Shown: in pieces, positions 43,601-56,565 of the stretch | Numbering within the stretch: the stretch's first letter is position 1 | Layout of the letters: every line of letters starts with the position of its first letter | Origin: Halocaridina rubra | Lineage: Eukaryota > Arthropoda > Malacostraca > Decapoda > Atyidae | Assembly: GCA_037179515.1 (NCBI GenBank) | Contig: JAXCGZ010007608.1 | Span: 7,501-71,500 of the forward strand | Length of the DNA stretch: 64,000 nt | Direction: 5' to 3' | Translations under genes and position numbers: made by a program | Notes under the pieces: generated by a model | The model's database searches: none | What the model was told of the DNA's origin: nothing | The model's input: only the letters and a program-made list of their open reading frames with translations

Positions 43601-43799
43601 GTATCGTCTCTTCTTTTTATAAGCTGATCTGTGATTAGAAAAGTTTTTTATTTTTACTCAGTAGCCCCATTCCCCTTGTAGGGGGATGGCTGCATCAAAG
43701 AACACCCATTCACTACAAGCCAAAGCACACCTCAGGCACTCTTCTTAGCTCCATGGGGATAAAGGGTTGCCTGAATTTTTCCTACCGACCTGCTTGGGC

Positions 43800-44455
43800 C
43801 ATCCGCTGGGTACGTGGCGAGTATCTTGTACCGCGAGACCTAACTTTTTAAATCTCTGTACAGGTATATCAGTGTATGGAATATTAGATTCATGGTCTCA
43901 TTTGTGATTTGCTGGTAATGTAAATGTTCGAAAATTTTCATTTTTTCAATGTGACTTCTTCGTCTATGAACATTTGATGTGGTACCACTGTAGCATAATC
44001 CTCATAACTTCTTATTTTAAGAGACAGTCCACTATTGGTAAATGTTCAAGCCCAAAGAGAAGCTATGTCAGCATTCAAATATATAAATGATATGATGATT
44101 ATATAAACTCGTTTTCATATGTGAAAACATAAAACTTATTTCGCCTCTGGTTGGGATTCGACTGAGATACGTACTTTAATTTGTCAATCAGATTATGTGT
44201 CCTAAGTTTGAATCCCAACTGGGTGCTATGATAGAAACTTTGACTTCAAAATCCTTATTCTGAAACATGTCAGAATCGAACGTATGTTCTTCTATGTTAT
44301 CAGTAAGTGTTATTATTTGTTCGATCTGTGAAAATAATGACAATGATAAATGTGCCTTAAATATCCTATTTCTGCACATTTTCTTATTAGGTTATTGATA
44401 ATGTCATAACAGGTTTTCTCTTTCATTGAATATGTGAAACTTGAGTTTCAGTTGT
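43800..44455. other. Intergenic, nothing recognised
   Basis: AT-rich. Around 44110-44225 a palindrome-like pair (ttgggattcgactgag / tttgaatcccaactggg) could be a decayed tRNA-like repeat. Confidence 0.4.
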
Positions 44456-44459
44456 AATA

Positions 44460-44745
44460 TTTGCAGTGTCATCATCGTCAAATCTTTCGGCTTCTCCCCT
44501 CAGGGGTCACCACAGCAAATCAGTCTTATCCATATCGCCGTATCCCTTGCATCCTCCACTGTCATACTGCACACTGTCATGTCCTCCTTCACCACATCCA
44601 TAAACCTCTTCCCCTCCTGCCTGGCAGTTCCTTCCTCAGCGGCCTTCTCCCAAGATCGCATCCCTCCTCAGCACATGTCCAAATCATTTCAACCTTACCT
44701 CTCTCACCATGTCCCCAAATCGTCCTACCTGCGCTGTTCCTCTAA
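44460..44745 (-). pseudogene. RTE-like LINE C-terminal fragment
   Basis: On the minus strand, in shifting frames, it encodes LRKELPGRRGRGLWMW-type sequence, equivalent to the GRRRRGRPKRRWMD block of the copy at 7371, then a 3' end. No full frame. Confidence 0.65.
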
Positions 44746-44759
44746 TATACTTATTCTGT

Positions 44760-46375
44760 ACAATTATGTCTATAATACTTCTTTAATTTTATAATTATTT
44801 TTTCTGTAGAATGCTGATATTGTTGGTAATCCAGCTTTAGGAGAATGGAAAAATCTTGTATGTTGTACAGTATCAGGAACACATGAGATGTAATTTTTGT
44901 AATCAGAATTTGTATGAATCTTATCAAAATAAAAAACTATCATCAGATAGTAGCTTGTGCTTTACAGATTACAAGATGAATAACAGAAATATCATAAAAA
45001 TATATAAACATTCAGTTGGTCATGTTATATTATTAGAAGATAAATTGGCTCTAATTTTGTAAAACGAATGTATAGGAATTATATACTAATGGGGAATCCA
45101 ACTACCATCATGTATCAGCTGATTGTATACAGAGTGAAAGATGAACAGCGAAATTTCCTAAAATGCTTGGACTTAACCTTTAATTGAGCTCTGGTTTTCA
45201 TGCACACATTCCCCCTGTCTCGTTTTGCTGCATTTGTTGCTCGTGCATCGCGTCATCTCGTTAACGTGCCACAGAGCATCGTGTGTATTTCCTTTTCAAA
45301 CCATGCTTCGTTATTTGTGCTGCTTGTCACTTGACTCTGTCCATTTTGCCCCCTCTTCTTTATGGTGGGTATATTTACATATGTTACATTCTCCATCATC
45401 ATCTTCATTAACGTTTCACGTTCACTTGGACTTTGGCCACTGGAGTGCCATCTGACTCTGTGTCGTTTTCATCCTCTTGCTCTGCTATGTGCTCCTTGCC
45501 TATGAAATATTGATTATATGTTGAAGCTATCATTGATGGCATACACTCTCACCTCCACTACCCTCATTCCAGTATATTCAATATATCCTTTAGGATTATC
45601 TTTAAATATGATTGGATGTGCTCGACGTAAACTGTTGAAACTGTGATCATGCAATAGACATAAAAAGGGACTTATTCTAGTGGCCTTTTAGGTATGGAAC
45701 ATAAAACCTCATTGCGAGGCTATTGTTTAAAGGTATAAAAAAAAACCACGTAACTCGAGTCTGTGATTTCTCGCAATTATCTTAAGCCTAGAATATATAT
45801 TGTTACTGATGCTAATGAAGCCAAGTTGTATTTCTGTTGTGAGTGCTCCATAATCTTGGTTTACTTGTTTCCAGCTCTTCTGTTTTGAAGAGTTACCCTA
45901 ACACCTACTTGTTCTGAAAAGCCATTTTGGAATGTTAAAGGGCGCTTCGTTCTCATTTGCTCATTTAATTAAGAGTGGTCTTGCAATTTGGTAATGGCGA
46001 ATGTTTAAATTTAAGGTGGAAATTTATGTACACACCTTAGAAAAAGTATTTGTGTTGGTTTCAACTTGTTCTGCCCGTCCTCACTGTTAGTTTGTGTTTG
46101 CTAATGACATCAGAACTGCCGCCATATTTACTAATGATGTCACGACGGTATGTTTACGTGGGTCAGCTGGGCAGAGAGCTGTTACAGGACTGTGCGACGC
46201 AGCTAAGGCTTGAGCAAAGGAAGTGACCGTATAGTAGACTGAAGCACCTAGACTTCCTAGTTAATTTTAGACATAATAACCTGTCGGTGTATTGGAGTCG
46301 AGTTGGACAACCTGGGGTTGTTATGGTGGGTCTAGACAACTCTAGAATATCATTGTAATTTTCCCACGCTTTTGT
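44760..46375. other. Intergenic, nothing firmly recognised
   Basis: No ORF of note. 46080-46240 is less AT-rich, with tgacatcagaactgccgcca and acgtgggtcagctgggca, which could be a promoter or first exon of a gene further right, but nothing confirms it. Confidence 0.35.
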
Positions 46376-46379
46376 TAAC

Positions 46380-46800
46380 TTATTTGACTTATTTTAGCTT
46401 CTTAATCTAATATAGCACGTTTGCGTGTACCCCAGATTTAGATATTTAATAAACTCTGACCTATTTTTGCTTTCGTCATCTAATTTAGCACTTTTGAGTG
46501 TAACCCAGAATTAAAACTAATGAACTGTGGCTTAATTTAAGTTTCTTTATGTAATTTATCACGTTTGAATGTAACGCAAAGCATTAGTGAAGTTTGATCT
46601 AATTTAGCTTTCTTAATCAAATTTTGCACACTTGAGTGAAATCCAGATTTAATACTAATGGAGTTTGACCTAACTTAACTTTCTTAATATAAATTAAGAC
46701 GTTTGAGTGTAACCGAAACTTCAAACTTTAATTAGCTTTGAACTAATTTAAGTTTCTTATGCTAATTTTGCACATTTGAACTCAAAACCTGACTGGAATA
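46380..46800. repeat. About 80-bp degenerate minisatellite, 5 units
   Basis: Units share ctaatttagcacgtttgagt, gtaacccagatttaatacta and agtttgacctaatttagctt in diverged form. Confidence 0.8.
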
Positions 46801-47199
46801 AGTCTTTTGTGAAGTTAGATTTGGTTATCTGGAATTCTTTGACCTCAGGGAGTGCGGTTTCATATTAAGGCATTTTTTAAGCTTTGATTAGCAGTACCAT
46901 ATGTTGAAATGTAGTTCAGATTACTTTACAAAGTTTTTTTATGTGGAGTTCCCTCTTTACACTTATACTAAAATTTCAATTTGTCATATTAATTTGATTA
47001 GCGTATTATTAAACCTTCCTGAAGCAGATTTGATTTTTGGCAATGCCTTGTTGCTGTAAATATGATAATTAAGTAGTACAGTATTTTTATTTTATTTTTA
47101 ATCTTTTAACATCTTGCTATATCCCATTCAAGAATAGCAGTGTTGCCATATTGAGAGAAAAACAGTGATTCAAGCCCTTTAGCAGAGCTCAGGTGTGTA

Positions 47200-47390
47200 C
47201 TCTGTCTTGGCTAAGTGGTAGCTTTCGAGTTTGATTTGCCAGGTTGAGGGTTCGCGGCCCACAACTTTCTGAGGTTTGAGAGGGTATTCACTCAGGGTAA
47301 CAGTCTCACTTGCCTAAGCCAAAGTCCTTCACAAGAAGTTACCGTACTAGCCCTTAGTAGAAAGGGACTCCATGAGGTAAAACCAGTTGC
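47200..47390 (+). repeat. SINE family S1 copy
   Basis: Near full length: cttggctaagtggtagc (A-box region), gagggttcgcggccc (B-box), attcactcagggtaacagtc, agcccttagtagaaaggga, tccatgaggtaaaacc. Confidence 0.85.
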
Positions 47391-48116
47391 AACGGAGCTC
47401 AGGTGTGGGATGCAAAGGTTTTAACAAGGTCTGTCTGTGACAAAACATTCGCAGAATGTAGTGGTTTTTCTTAGGAGTAGAAGAAAGGATCTGTTAATTA
47501 TAAATAGAATGGTAAAGTGGCTCCAAAAAGAAACCAGAAATATACTCCCTATGTGTGATTTAAAGCAATATTTCACAGGTGTTTAATTTGGTAATAAAAA
47601 AGGGCATCCAGTCTTAATTCTCCAGCTCCAACCTATCCGTCGTAACTCCCATTTGAATGGTGATCAATAGTGCCACAGAAAATTTCACATATCAGACCTT
47701 TGACTTTGTAATAGAATTCTAATATTCTAGACTCTAGTTTTGTTTCTGCTACATCTATTTAATGCTCGTATGAATTCGGCTCTCTTTTTTAATAAAGTTG
47801 TTTAACTGTCGAACATATTGCTTCTGTGTTGGTTATTGGTAATGAATTTTTAGATCTTTAAAGTTATTTGGTACCTTCAGCTAATAAAACTAGTACAAAC
47901 TAATGGTTGTACAGGTCAATACTGTAAATTGTTTAATATCTTATTGGTGCTAATGAAATTTAATATTTTAACAGTTGTACATAAGCTCGTCTGTGTGTGA
48001 GTAAAAATTACGCAATCTTTGCATTCTATTCAGCCATTCTAGATTGAATATATTTTATTTTGTGTTAATAGGTGTCTGTTTCTTTACTGTATTATTTTTA
48101 TAAGCATGGCTCCATT

Positions 48117-48985
48117 ATGTATATTTTGCAAATATTGTCATTAATTTTAGTTGGAATTGTACATTTGTATTTTGTGTTGTGAACTCTCCCTTGTAATGTG
48201 TTCATAGAAATTATGAAAATTTATACTTGCAGTACTGTCTACAAGAAGATTAAATGTATTTACAAATATTGTCATTCATTTTAGTTGGGAAAATATGTTT
48301 GTAATGTGTGTTCTGAACTCATCATCTGAAGTGTCCCTTGTAATGTGTTCAGGAAAATTATGAAAATTTAAACCTGTAGTACTTTCAACAAGAATAATAA
48401 ATGTATTTGCAAATACTGTCATCACTTTAAGTTGGGAGTGTACATTTGTATTGTGTGTTCTGAACTCCTCATCTGAGCACTCCCTTGTGATGTGTTCGAA
48501 AAAATTATGAAACTTTACGCTTGTAGTACTTTCTGCAAAAATAATAAATGTATTTGCAAATATTGTCATTGATTTTAGTTGGGAATGTACGTTTTTATTG
48601 TGTGTTCTGAACTCCTCATGTGAGCACTCCCTTGTGATGTGTTCGAAAAAATCATGAATATTATACCCTTGCAGTGCTTTCTACAAAAATAATACATATA
48701 GAGGATTTGCAAATACTGTCATTATTTTGGGAATGTATGTTGCATTGTGTGTTCTGAACTCATCTGGACACCCCCTTGTGATATGTTCAGGAAAATTATG
48801 AAAAGTTTTGCCTGCAGTGCTTTCTGCAAGAATAATAAATGTATTTGCAAATACTCTCATTAAGTTGGGAATTACGTTTGTATTGTGTGTTCTGAACTCC
48901 TCATCTGGACATCCCCTTTTTATGTGTTCAGGAAAATTATGAAAATTTACGCTTGCAGTGCTTTCTACAAGTACAATAATGAGAA
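48117..48985. repeat. About 145-bp tandem repeat, 6 units
   Basis: cccttgtgatgtgttcnnnaa recurs about every 145-147 bp (48194, 48341, 48488, 48634, 48778, 48920), with ataataaatgtatttgcaaa and ttgtgtgttctgaactcctc in each unit. The unit length is near 49 codons, so the minus strand stays open in frames at 48569-48276 and 49031-48681 with repeated FANTFIILAEST and EHITRGC-DEEFRTHNT. Confidence 0.92.
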
Positions 48986-49151
48986 TTATGTAATGGTCAC
49001 AATGATATTGATATGTGTTTGCAATTATCACTTTTCCTAAGTTTGTTGTTCATGTTGAAAAAAAAAGAATATCTTAAAAAAATAAATTCTTTTTTTTTTG
49101 TTATATTCTGGGTAATGACTTTATTAACTGCTTATTTAAATTTTTTATTCC

Positions 49152-49240
49152 ACACACACACACACTGGGACAGGCAAAGAAAATTGCCCTTATCAGTCAT
49201 AGGACCATGAAGACCTAGAGTAAAGAGGAACAGAGATGGG
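49152..49240 (-). mobile_element. LINE L3 3' UTR fragment
   Basis: acactgggacaggcaaagaa, aattgcccttatcagtc: short match to the L3 3' end, beside a (CA)n. Confidence 0.55.
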
Positions 49241-49599
49241 GAGTGTTGTAACATATCAGTTGTTAGGGGGCAATGAGAACTGTGTATTTTTATTATTATT
49301 ATTTTGTGTTCAAGGCTTTGCCCTTACTTGAAATCAGTTTCTGTAAAGAAATTATGAACTCTATTTTGACTTGTATCCAGAAAGTATAAATTAATGTAAT
49401 TATTATCTTGTGAATTTGTGTGAAAAAGTATTTACTGTTTCAGATACATTCTGAATTGGAAAATAGCTATTGCTTCTACCTTATGTCTGAAATCCAAATT
49501 TGCTGTCTTTTTTATCTGTAGAAAGTCATTTATGAAACGTTTTACTTCTTTGTTTTTAGCTTAAACTGTTCTCTACATTAGGTCGCTGTTTCCTTTTAA

Positions 49600-49900
49600 C
49601 CTTTTCCTGACTCGTTTGTCCTGTTCCTTTAGCCCCATACCCTGCATATCATTAGTTGACCAGTCCTCTACATGGGGTCACTGTTTAATGCTAGCCTTTT
49701 TCACCTTTTCCTGTCTAGCGTATCTTGTTCCCTTATCCTCTTGTCCCTCATATCATTTAATATATTATTCTTCCATTGGAGCTTTGGCCTTCCTCTAGAC
49801 TTATTTCGATATGCAAAATTGCTGTCTGCATCATTTCATTCTGTTTTATCAATGTTTTGTTACGGAGGACATGCTTTGAGGACCAAATTGCAAATTTCTC
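49600..49900 (-). pseudogene. RTE-like LINE C-terminal fragment
   Basis: Minus strand encodes RGRPKLQWKNNILNDMRDKR, then IREQDTLDRKR, a stop, and KRLALNSDPM. This aligns with RGRPKRRWMDCINDGLRSKG ... KLARNIDPT of the copy at 7371. Confidence 0.8.
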
Positions 49901-50261
49901 TCCACGTTTTCAGTTGAGAGTTGTTAGAAATTGTATTATTACTTCTAACTTGTTTCTTAAACATAAACCAACTTCTAAGATATCGTTGAGTGAAGTATGA
50001 TTTTTTCTGAGATACAAGATTGCTTATCTGTATTAAATATTTAGAATTTTTTGCATTTGCTGCTTTTGAATTGTGTGTGATATAACATATTATGTATAAA
50101 ATTAGTTTATAAATGTTAAAAGATATTACATTATATTATTCTCACTTGTTTCTGAGATACAAAGTATAGTTGTTTATTATTAATTTAGAGTTGATGGGTA
50201 AATTATGTTGTGAATACCTGATATGTTTCTTGAAGACTTAAATGACTTTATGCATTATCAG

Positions 50262-50375
50262 TTGATTGTTGTTGTTGTTGTTGATGTTCCCTAGGCTGTC
50301 TGGCCAAATAGCCCCAAGTCCCTGAGAAAGACATGGTCTTTTGCACACAGCTCTCGGGAAATGTATGTTGTTTTG
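50262..50375 (-). repeat. Repeat family S4 copy with (CAA)n tail
   Basis: Minus strand: cagggacttggggctatttg, gccagacagcctagggaaca, then (CAA)n. Same module as 3950 and 4295. Confidence 0.6.
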
Positions 50376-50595
50376 TTGGCGTATATGGTTGTATGCCCCA
50401 TCGCTGGGCGATTACCTCAATTGAGTGTTGTCGCATAAGATGCATTCATGTTCGAAGTGCAAACTTTCTGTCTGTATTATCTGTTGAGTTGTTAAAAGAG
50501 TGTTATTATCGTATCAGGTCATATCTGATATCCAGAATAGCTACATTTATTATAGGAAGAGATGGCAAAACTTGTCTTCTCTTTTTATGTAATTG

Positions 50596-50790
50596 GATTT
50601 GCGTCATAGACTCCCTTGTTTATTAAGGACTGGGATGGTGCATTCTTATGAAGGACTTTGGTAATGGCAGATGTGATCATTATCCTGAGTGAATGCCCTC
50701 TCTAACCTCAGCCTGTGACGGGCTGCAATCCCTCAACTTGATGCTTCAGAGCAGTGGACGCTACCACTTTACCAAGGTGACCACCGCAGT
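50596..50790 (-). repeat. SINE family S1 copy
   Basis: Minus-oriented, near full length: gcgtcatagactccc, cctgagtgaatgccctctct, cctcagcctgtgacgggc, and the head up to accaaggtgaccaccgc. Confidence 0.85.
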
Positions 50791-50799
50791 GCATATGTG

Positions 50800-51480
50800 C
50801 TATTGACAGGAGTGTATTTATAACTTTATCGAAACATTGTTGCCCATACTAAAGGCACTAAATTATCTTTTGCAACTCTATTTATTACTGAGATTAAGAT
50901 AGTGTATAATGCCTCATGCCTTTCAGGAAATAGTGTGCTACTCTTAGTGCTGTTTTTATGTTGCATTATTGAGGTTTTGACGAAGATGATAGATATAAGA
51001 TGTCACCATTGCTTGATTATCTTATGTGCTCTTGTTTGATATTCTGTTACTTAGTAAGAGAATTCGTATATATACAAGAAGTTTATATTAGTAATGAATA
51101 GGCTTAAAATTGAGGTAATTATTGTTGCTAAGACTGAATATGGACTTTGGATTACTAGAGTGAGAAAGCCTTTTTGTTCTTTTTCATTTCAGAAATTACC
51201 GTTTTAAATGTGCCATTTTTCTTGTTTGCCGTAGAATAATTACATAGTAGATTTTAGGTTATATTATTGTAATTACTTGTGTCTTTTTGCCTTGTTAACT
51301 ACTGTACTGTTCTATAATTTCATCTCTTTTGTATATTTCATATAACCTTCTATAAATATATATTATTTGAAGCTTTTAACTTATTCTGTAAACTACTTAT
51401 TATATTCCTTGGGAAATTTAAATTTTTTTTTAGCTAGTTCTCTCCTGTGTTATACCTGACAATATTAGATAAAGGATGTG
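50800..51480. other. Intergenic, nothing recognised
   Basis: AT-rich, no gene or repeat recognised. Confidence 0.5.
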
Positions 51481-51539
51481 AAGAAGTTTCCACTCAGGTA
51501 AGCTTTTAAAGCCTGTCAGTGGGATCAGTCCAACAACTG

Positions 51540-54500
51540 ATTGAATTGAATTGAATTAAAGAGAAGACAGGGATCATCACCCTGAGGGCATTCTTCCCCA
51601 GGAAAGGAAAATAAGTTGGAGAGGGAAGCAAAGAAAGTCCCAAATGAGGTTTGATTTTAGTTAATCACCTGTATTGTGGATAAAAGGTTGCACTTACCTA
51701 TAAAGTCAATAATCTTATTAAAAGAAAACATCTGATTCTGCAAGCATCAGAAATGGATTTAAATTTTGTGCACCAAAGCACTCACGTCTGGTGTTACTGT
51801 ATTACAGTTTATCAAGACATGTTTAAGTGTTAGTAGAGCTTTGCATCTTTCACATACTGGTCCATTATGTTCTCCAGCCATCAGCTATGCATGTTTAAGG
51901 TTAGTGTGCCCAATGCGTAGTCTTGCGAGTGCTGTTTCAACTCTTCTTTTTCAATGATAGGAGGTCTCCCACCTACGAACTGCCTTTTTAATTATGTTCC
52001 GGAGAGTCCCAACTTTTTTGTCATCTGTTAAATATTGCTTCCTGAATAGGGTAGTACGTATCCATAAATGGGATTGGTTCCAAGCCCTCCTCGATGGTAA
52101 GAGACCTCAAACCACTTTTCGCCTCTATATCGGCTTTTTATTTTCCGGCAATCCCCACGTGAGAGGGAACCCAGTAAAAGTCGACGCACTTTTTCTTTAC
52201 AGATGATCTGTACAACCACTTGTGGATTTGTCACATTGGGATGCGATGTATATATATTTGTGATGATCTTCAACACACTATGGGAGTCAACATAAATTGT
52301 ATACTTGATGTTCTGAGTGTATTGGTAAGTAAAAATCTCCTTAACTGCAAGCGTGACTGCCACCAGTTCGGCTGTAAAGATGGATGCGAAATGGTGTAGT
52401 TTCCGAATGGTCTTATGTGGGAAAATTGCTGCATATCCCATTTAATATTTCAGTCTTAGTCGAGTCTGTGTATATGGGGACAGTCTGTGCGTGGCATTCC
52501 TCAGCATGTGCAAGGAAGCTTGAACGAATTTGCTCTTCAGGTAAGGAGTGTATGGGAGCATTCATAGGGCATACAGGTATGGGTAACTGCCATGGGGGAA
52601 TATCTGTGGGAGCTACATGTTTATTGGTACATATAGGATAAGTCATTCGTTCTGCAGGATCTGTGCTCTCTTCCCCACAAAAGGAGGCAACTGAGCAGGT
52701 GCATCTAGGGGCCACTCCTGGGTAACACTATGATATGTTGCGGAGTCTACTGAGGATTGTACCTCAAAAAGCTGTTTCAAAACTTCTCGGTCTATAATAT
52801 ACGAAAGGGGTAAACGGTCTGATTCAACATAGACTGGTTATTGGACTCGACTGAAAGGCACCTGAACGTGCCCTCCAACATTGGTTAATAATAGGATCCA
52901 ATCTCTTTAATACTGTGGGTTTTGCTGAGCCATACACCTGGACAAGACCAATGCTTATAATATCCTGTCTGCGCCCCAATAATGATGGAATAAGAGCTTA
53001 ATTAAATTCACCGCCGAGAGAGAACTCTCCTGCAGGTGCCTGATCTGCACATTCCATGTCAGCCCTTTATCATATGTATATGTCCAAGGTACCTCACCTC
53101 TGAGGCCCTAGTAATGTGGTTGCCATACAAAGTTATGTGGGGGGCTTTTTGGACACCGCTTTCTTTTAAAGTTCACCATAACACTTCTGAATGGAAAATT
53201 GCATGCCTCTTTTCACTGTCCACTTGGTAATATTATCAACTGCAGTCTGAGGGTGCCTCTGACAGAAGGAGATTCGATTTGACTTGCATGTGATGGCAAA
53301 ATCATCAACATGTAGACTACACTCAACCTCACATGGAATTCGTTTGGTAATGTCGTCTATGGCTATAGCATACAATGTCACACTGAGGACACTACCCTGT
53401 GGGACTCCCTCCTCTTGGGTTAGTGGTGTAAACATCTTATCACCAACTCTAACTTGTATCTTCCTGTCAGTCAAAGTTTTAGATACACATGGGAAGTTTT
53501 TCTCGCAGGCCGTATCCATGAAGTTTCTGTAAAATGCAATCCCTTCAAACTGTATCATATGCCTCTTCTAGGTAAAAAAAAATATAGCTACCAAATACTT
53601 TCGTTCTGCAAAGGCTTTCCTGATTCTGGGTTTCCATCTGTATGAGCGAATCCAGGGTGGATTTTCCCTTTCTGAAGCCTGACTGATAAGGAGATAATAA
53701 CTTATTTCTCTTCAAAAACCACATCAACCGTCGGTTTATCATTCGTTCCATAAGTTTTGCACATGCAGCTTGTTAATGAGATGGGTCTGTAATTATGAGG
53801 ACCATTTGGAGGCTTGCCTAATTTGAGTTGTTTAAAAGTATTGCCTCTCGCCATTTATCCGGGAAGGTCTCCTCCTCCCATAATTCATTGAATACCTTGA
53901 GTAGCAGTTTCATAACATCAGGGTCTAAATGTGTCAGCATTGATACTGTTATCTCATCTGGGCCAGGAGAAGTATCGCTACATTCCTAGAGGGCTGATAT
54001 CAACTCTGGCATACTAAAAGGTTAATTGAGGTTCTCATGAGCTCCTCCTCCGCTGGAAAAACTTAATGTTCTAGTTTGCATATTTAGCTGGTTGTATTCT
54101 CTTATTGATCTTTCTTTTGAGATCGTGGTGAGTGATACGGCAAAAGTATGAGTAACTTCCTGGGAATATGAAAATATTTGACCATTTACCTCCAACACTG
54201 CTGCAGGAGTCGGGGAAAACTTGCCCCTCGTGTCCATACAGCTTTGGCGTCGGTATACGAGTTTATAGATGTCACGTAATATTGCCATGAGTTTCTCCTT
54301 GCTTGATTAAAAGTTCTTTTTGCTTCCTTCTTTGTGCCATATTTTGCTTCTTCTTTATGGCTTCGCATTTCAGAGTCCACCAAAGGTTTGGGTAGTGCTT
54401 AAAGTTTCCACTCGACCTAGGTACTGATACAGCTGCAGCATTATAGTTTACGTTGGTGATACTTTCAATATGTTAACGTCCATCACCATCTGTTAAGTCG

Positions 54501-55700
54501 TCCATAAGCTCCATGGTAAAGGAGGTAAAATCATTCTAATTAGCCCTCTTGATGAGCCATCTTTAATGCGGTAATCTAGGAGTGTAATCTTTCTTGGCTA
54601 AATAAATGGGATGGTGATCACTCCTACGTAAATCTTCGTCAATATTTCATGAGAAGTCTCCTGATACATCAAGGGAGATCACTGATAAATCAATAGCCGA
54701 CTGATTGTTAGTGGATCTATTATCATGGGTGACAGTCATATGATTAAAATTCTCCACTGCTTCTTCCATTAATATTTTCTCCACCATTTTCCCTCTCGGA
54801 TTTGTTGTTGTCTGGTCTCCCCACATCGTATTACGAGAGTAAAGTCCCCCAAAAGTAGAAAAGGGGTGGGTAGTTGTCGAATCAAGTGTAATATACACTC
54901 TTTTTGTAAGCTTCCGTTTCGTGGTAAATACACAGATCATATGGTATAGTTAGAAGCTGCATGTATTCTTAAGGCTACAACTTCCAAATCTGTTATGATT
55001 TGGAGTCTCTGATAAGGTATTTCCTAACTAATAAGGATGGTCACTCCTCTAGTGCCAGCACCAAGAATGTCACATCCCTTTTCAATATTGTAGCCACGTG
55101 GAGGATTCCACTTACTGCCCCTTAAGATGGTTTCTTGGAGGCAGGCACATAAGATTTTTTGCGATCACAGTGTATTGTATAGCTCGTTTGATTGAGCCTG
55201 AATCCCACAAATATTCCATTGTAGGATCCGGAAATTGTTTTTGCTTAATATGTCGAAGAGGAGGTATCGTCTATCCTCAGCTCATATGATTTGGGATACT
55301 TTGCTCTCTTTTAGAAAAAAATATGTCATTAATGATGGATCAGACAGTCTTCGGAATCGTGGATCACGCCCTTGACTGGGTGGGTCCACTTTTGAATCAT
55401 CTGAGTGGCCACCCAGTTCCCCTCATGGAGTGTACTTTGTTTAAGCTGCTGGTATTACAGTCATATCGTCCTTTCTCGATCTTTTCCGGCAATCACAAAA
55501 TTTGGCGTTTAGGTGGTTAATGCAAACGCATTTAATCCCATGTTCCTTGAAGGGCTTGCTGTCCTTTATCTTACGGTTTTTTTTTATCCTTTTGTATATG
55601 TTCTCCATCAACACTATGAAAGGGGTTTGAAGGTTGTGTTTAACTATTAGGAGGGTTTCCATGCAGCTGCAACACCCACAGTCCTCCCCTCGTTCCTCCT
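51540..55700 (-). pseudogene. I-clade LINE (EN-RT-RNase H), decayed
   Basis: Reading 5' to 3' on the minus strand: an ORF1-like tail at 55662-55441 (METLLIVKHNLQTPFIVLME). The endonuclease start is near 55230 (ILQWNICGIQAQSNEL, CLQET) and runs to 54650 in pieces. RT has QSGFRKGKSTLDSLIQ and LEEAYDTV (53751-53545), EEGVPQGSVLSVTLYAIAID and LHVDDFAI (53558-53166). RNase H has IYTDSTKT, then after a frameshift FTAELVAVTLAVKEI and YVDSHSVLKII (52715-52028). The C-terminal ARLRIGHTNLKH, CERCKALLTLKHVLINC is at about 51960-51780. The 3' end has TTCAA-type tandem repeats. RNase H after RT and the LRIGHT motif fit the I group. Many frameshifts. Confidence 0.85.
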
Positions 55701-55919
55701 GATGTTGCTTATCTCTGTTGGCAATATTGGATTTAGTAAAGGATACCCTAGTTGTACGAAGATTTTCTTTCTTCTCTCTGGAGAGGCAAGGGTTCCGAAT
55801 TCACTATCAGACTATCTTGCCGATATTGGAAGTTTCAAATCTGACAGTTATAAGACTCTTGTATGATGATAGGTCAGTGATGTTTCATTATTGGGTATCT
55901 GTGGGATGTTTGTCATCTG

Positions 55920-56280
55920 GGGTAAAAATTATTCATGTGTTCACATATGGTAATGTGCTTATTTGATTATTGTTGGTCCCAAATGAGATTGTGATTTGAA
56001 TTAAATGTGAAAACGAAGCCACGAGTGAGGTTGAGGGAAACTGTAATATGAGCAGTGACATTCAGATAGAATGTGTTCATTCTTAGTATAGCAGACATAA
56101 CTGTAAGGTTTGTTGCCCTTTTAGACTTTCTGTGGTGTAGTTGGTAGCTTATTTGATTATTGTTGGTCCCAAATGAGATTGAGATTTGAATTAATTTTAA
56201 AAACAAAGCCACAAGTGAGTTTGGTGCAGACTGTAATATGAACAGAGTGGCAATCAGAGAGAACGCGTTCATTCCACGTA
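55920..56280 (+). repeat. Diverged tandem pair of the 270-bp tRNA-like repeat
   Basis: Contains cttatttgattattgttggt twice, gaagccacgagtgaggttga, attcagatagaatgtgttca and tttctgtggtgtagttggta. Same family as 21761-22738 but diverged. Confidence 0.8.
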
Positions 56281-56565
56281 TGATAGAGTGGATAGGGATT
56301 GATATTTTTATATGGCTGGCACTAGAACTAGAGGTCATAATTTGAAGCTTTGTAAGAAAACATCTTTGCAGAATGTAAGGAAGTATTTTTTTAGTGTAAG
56401 AGTAGTTGATAATTAGAATTGGCTAAGCGAGGAGGTAGCTAATGGTAACTTAATCCATAGTTTTCAGGATAGGTATGATAAGTATCACTAAGTACAAAAT
56501 GGAACCGATGATGAGATGGGAAGATACGTGCTTTGGGCTCTTTCCCGTAAGCACAATATGGGAAG
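56281..56565 (+). pseudogene. CR1-like LINE 3' fragment (copy 6)
   Basis: Encodes the end of RT (DIFIWLALELEVI-type shifted frame; sense equivalents of GTRTRGHNLKL) and the 3' UTR to cccgtaagcacaat, where it joins copy 7. Confidence 0.85.

Noticed and set aside
46080..46240. Promoter or first exon of another gene
   Set aside because: Only a mild base-composition change and no downstream exons recognised in the window.
52028..52715. Independent cellular RNase H gene
   Set aside because: It directly follows a decayed RT in the same strand and order as I-clade LINEs, with frameshifts.
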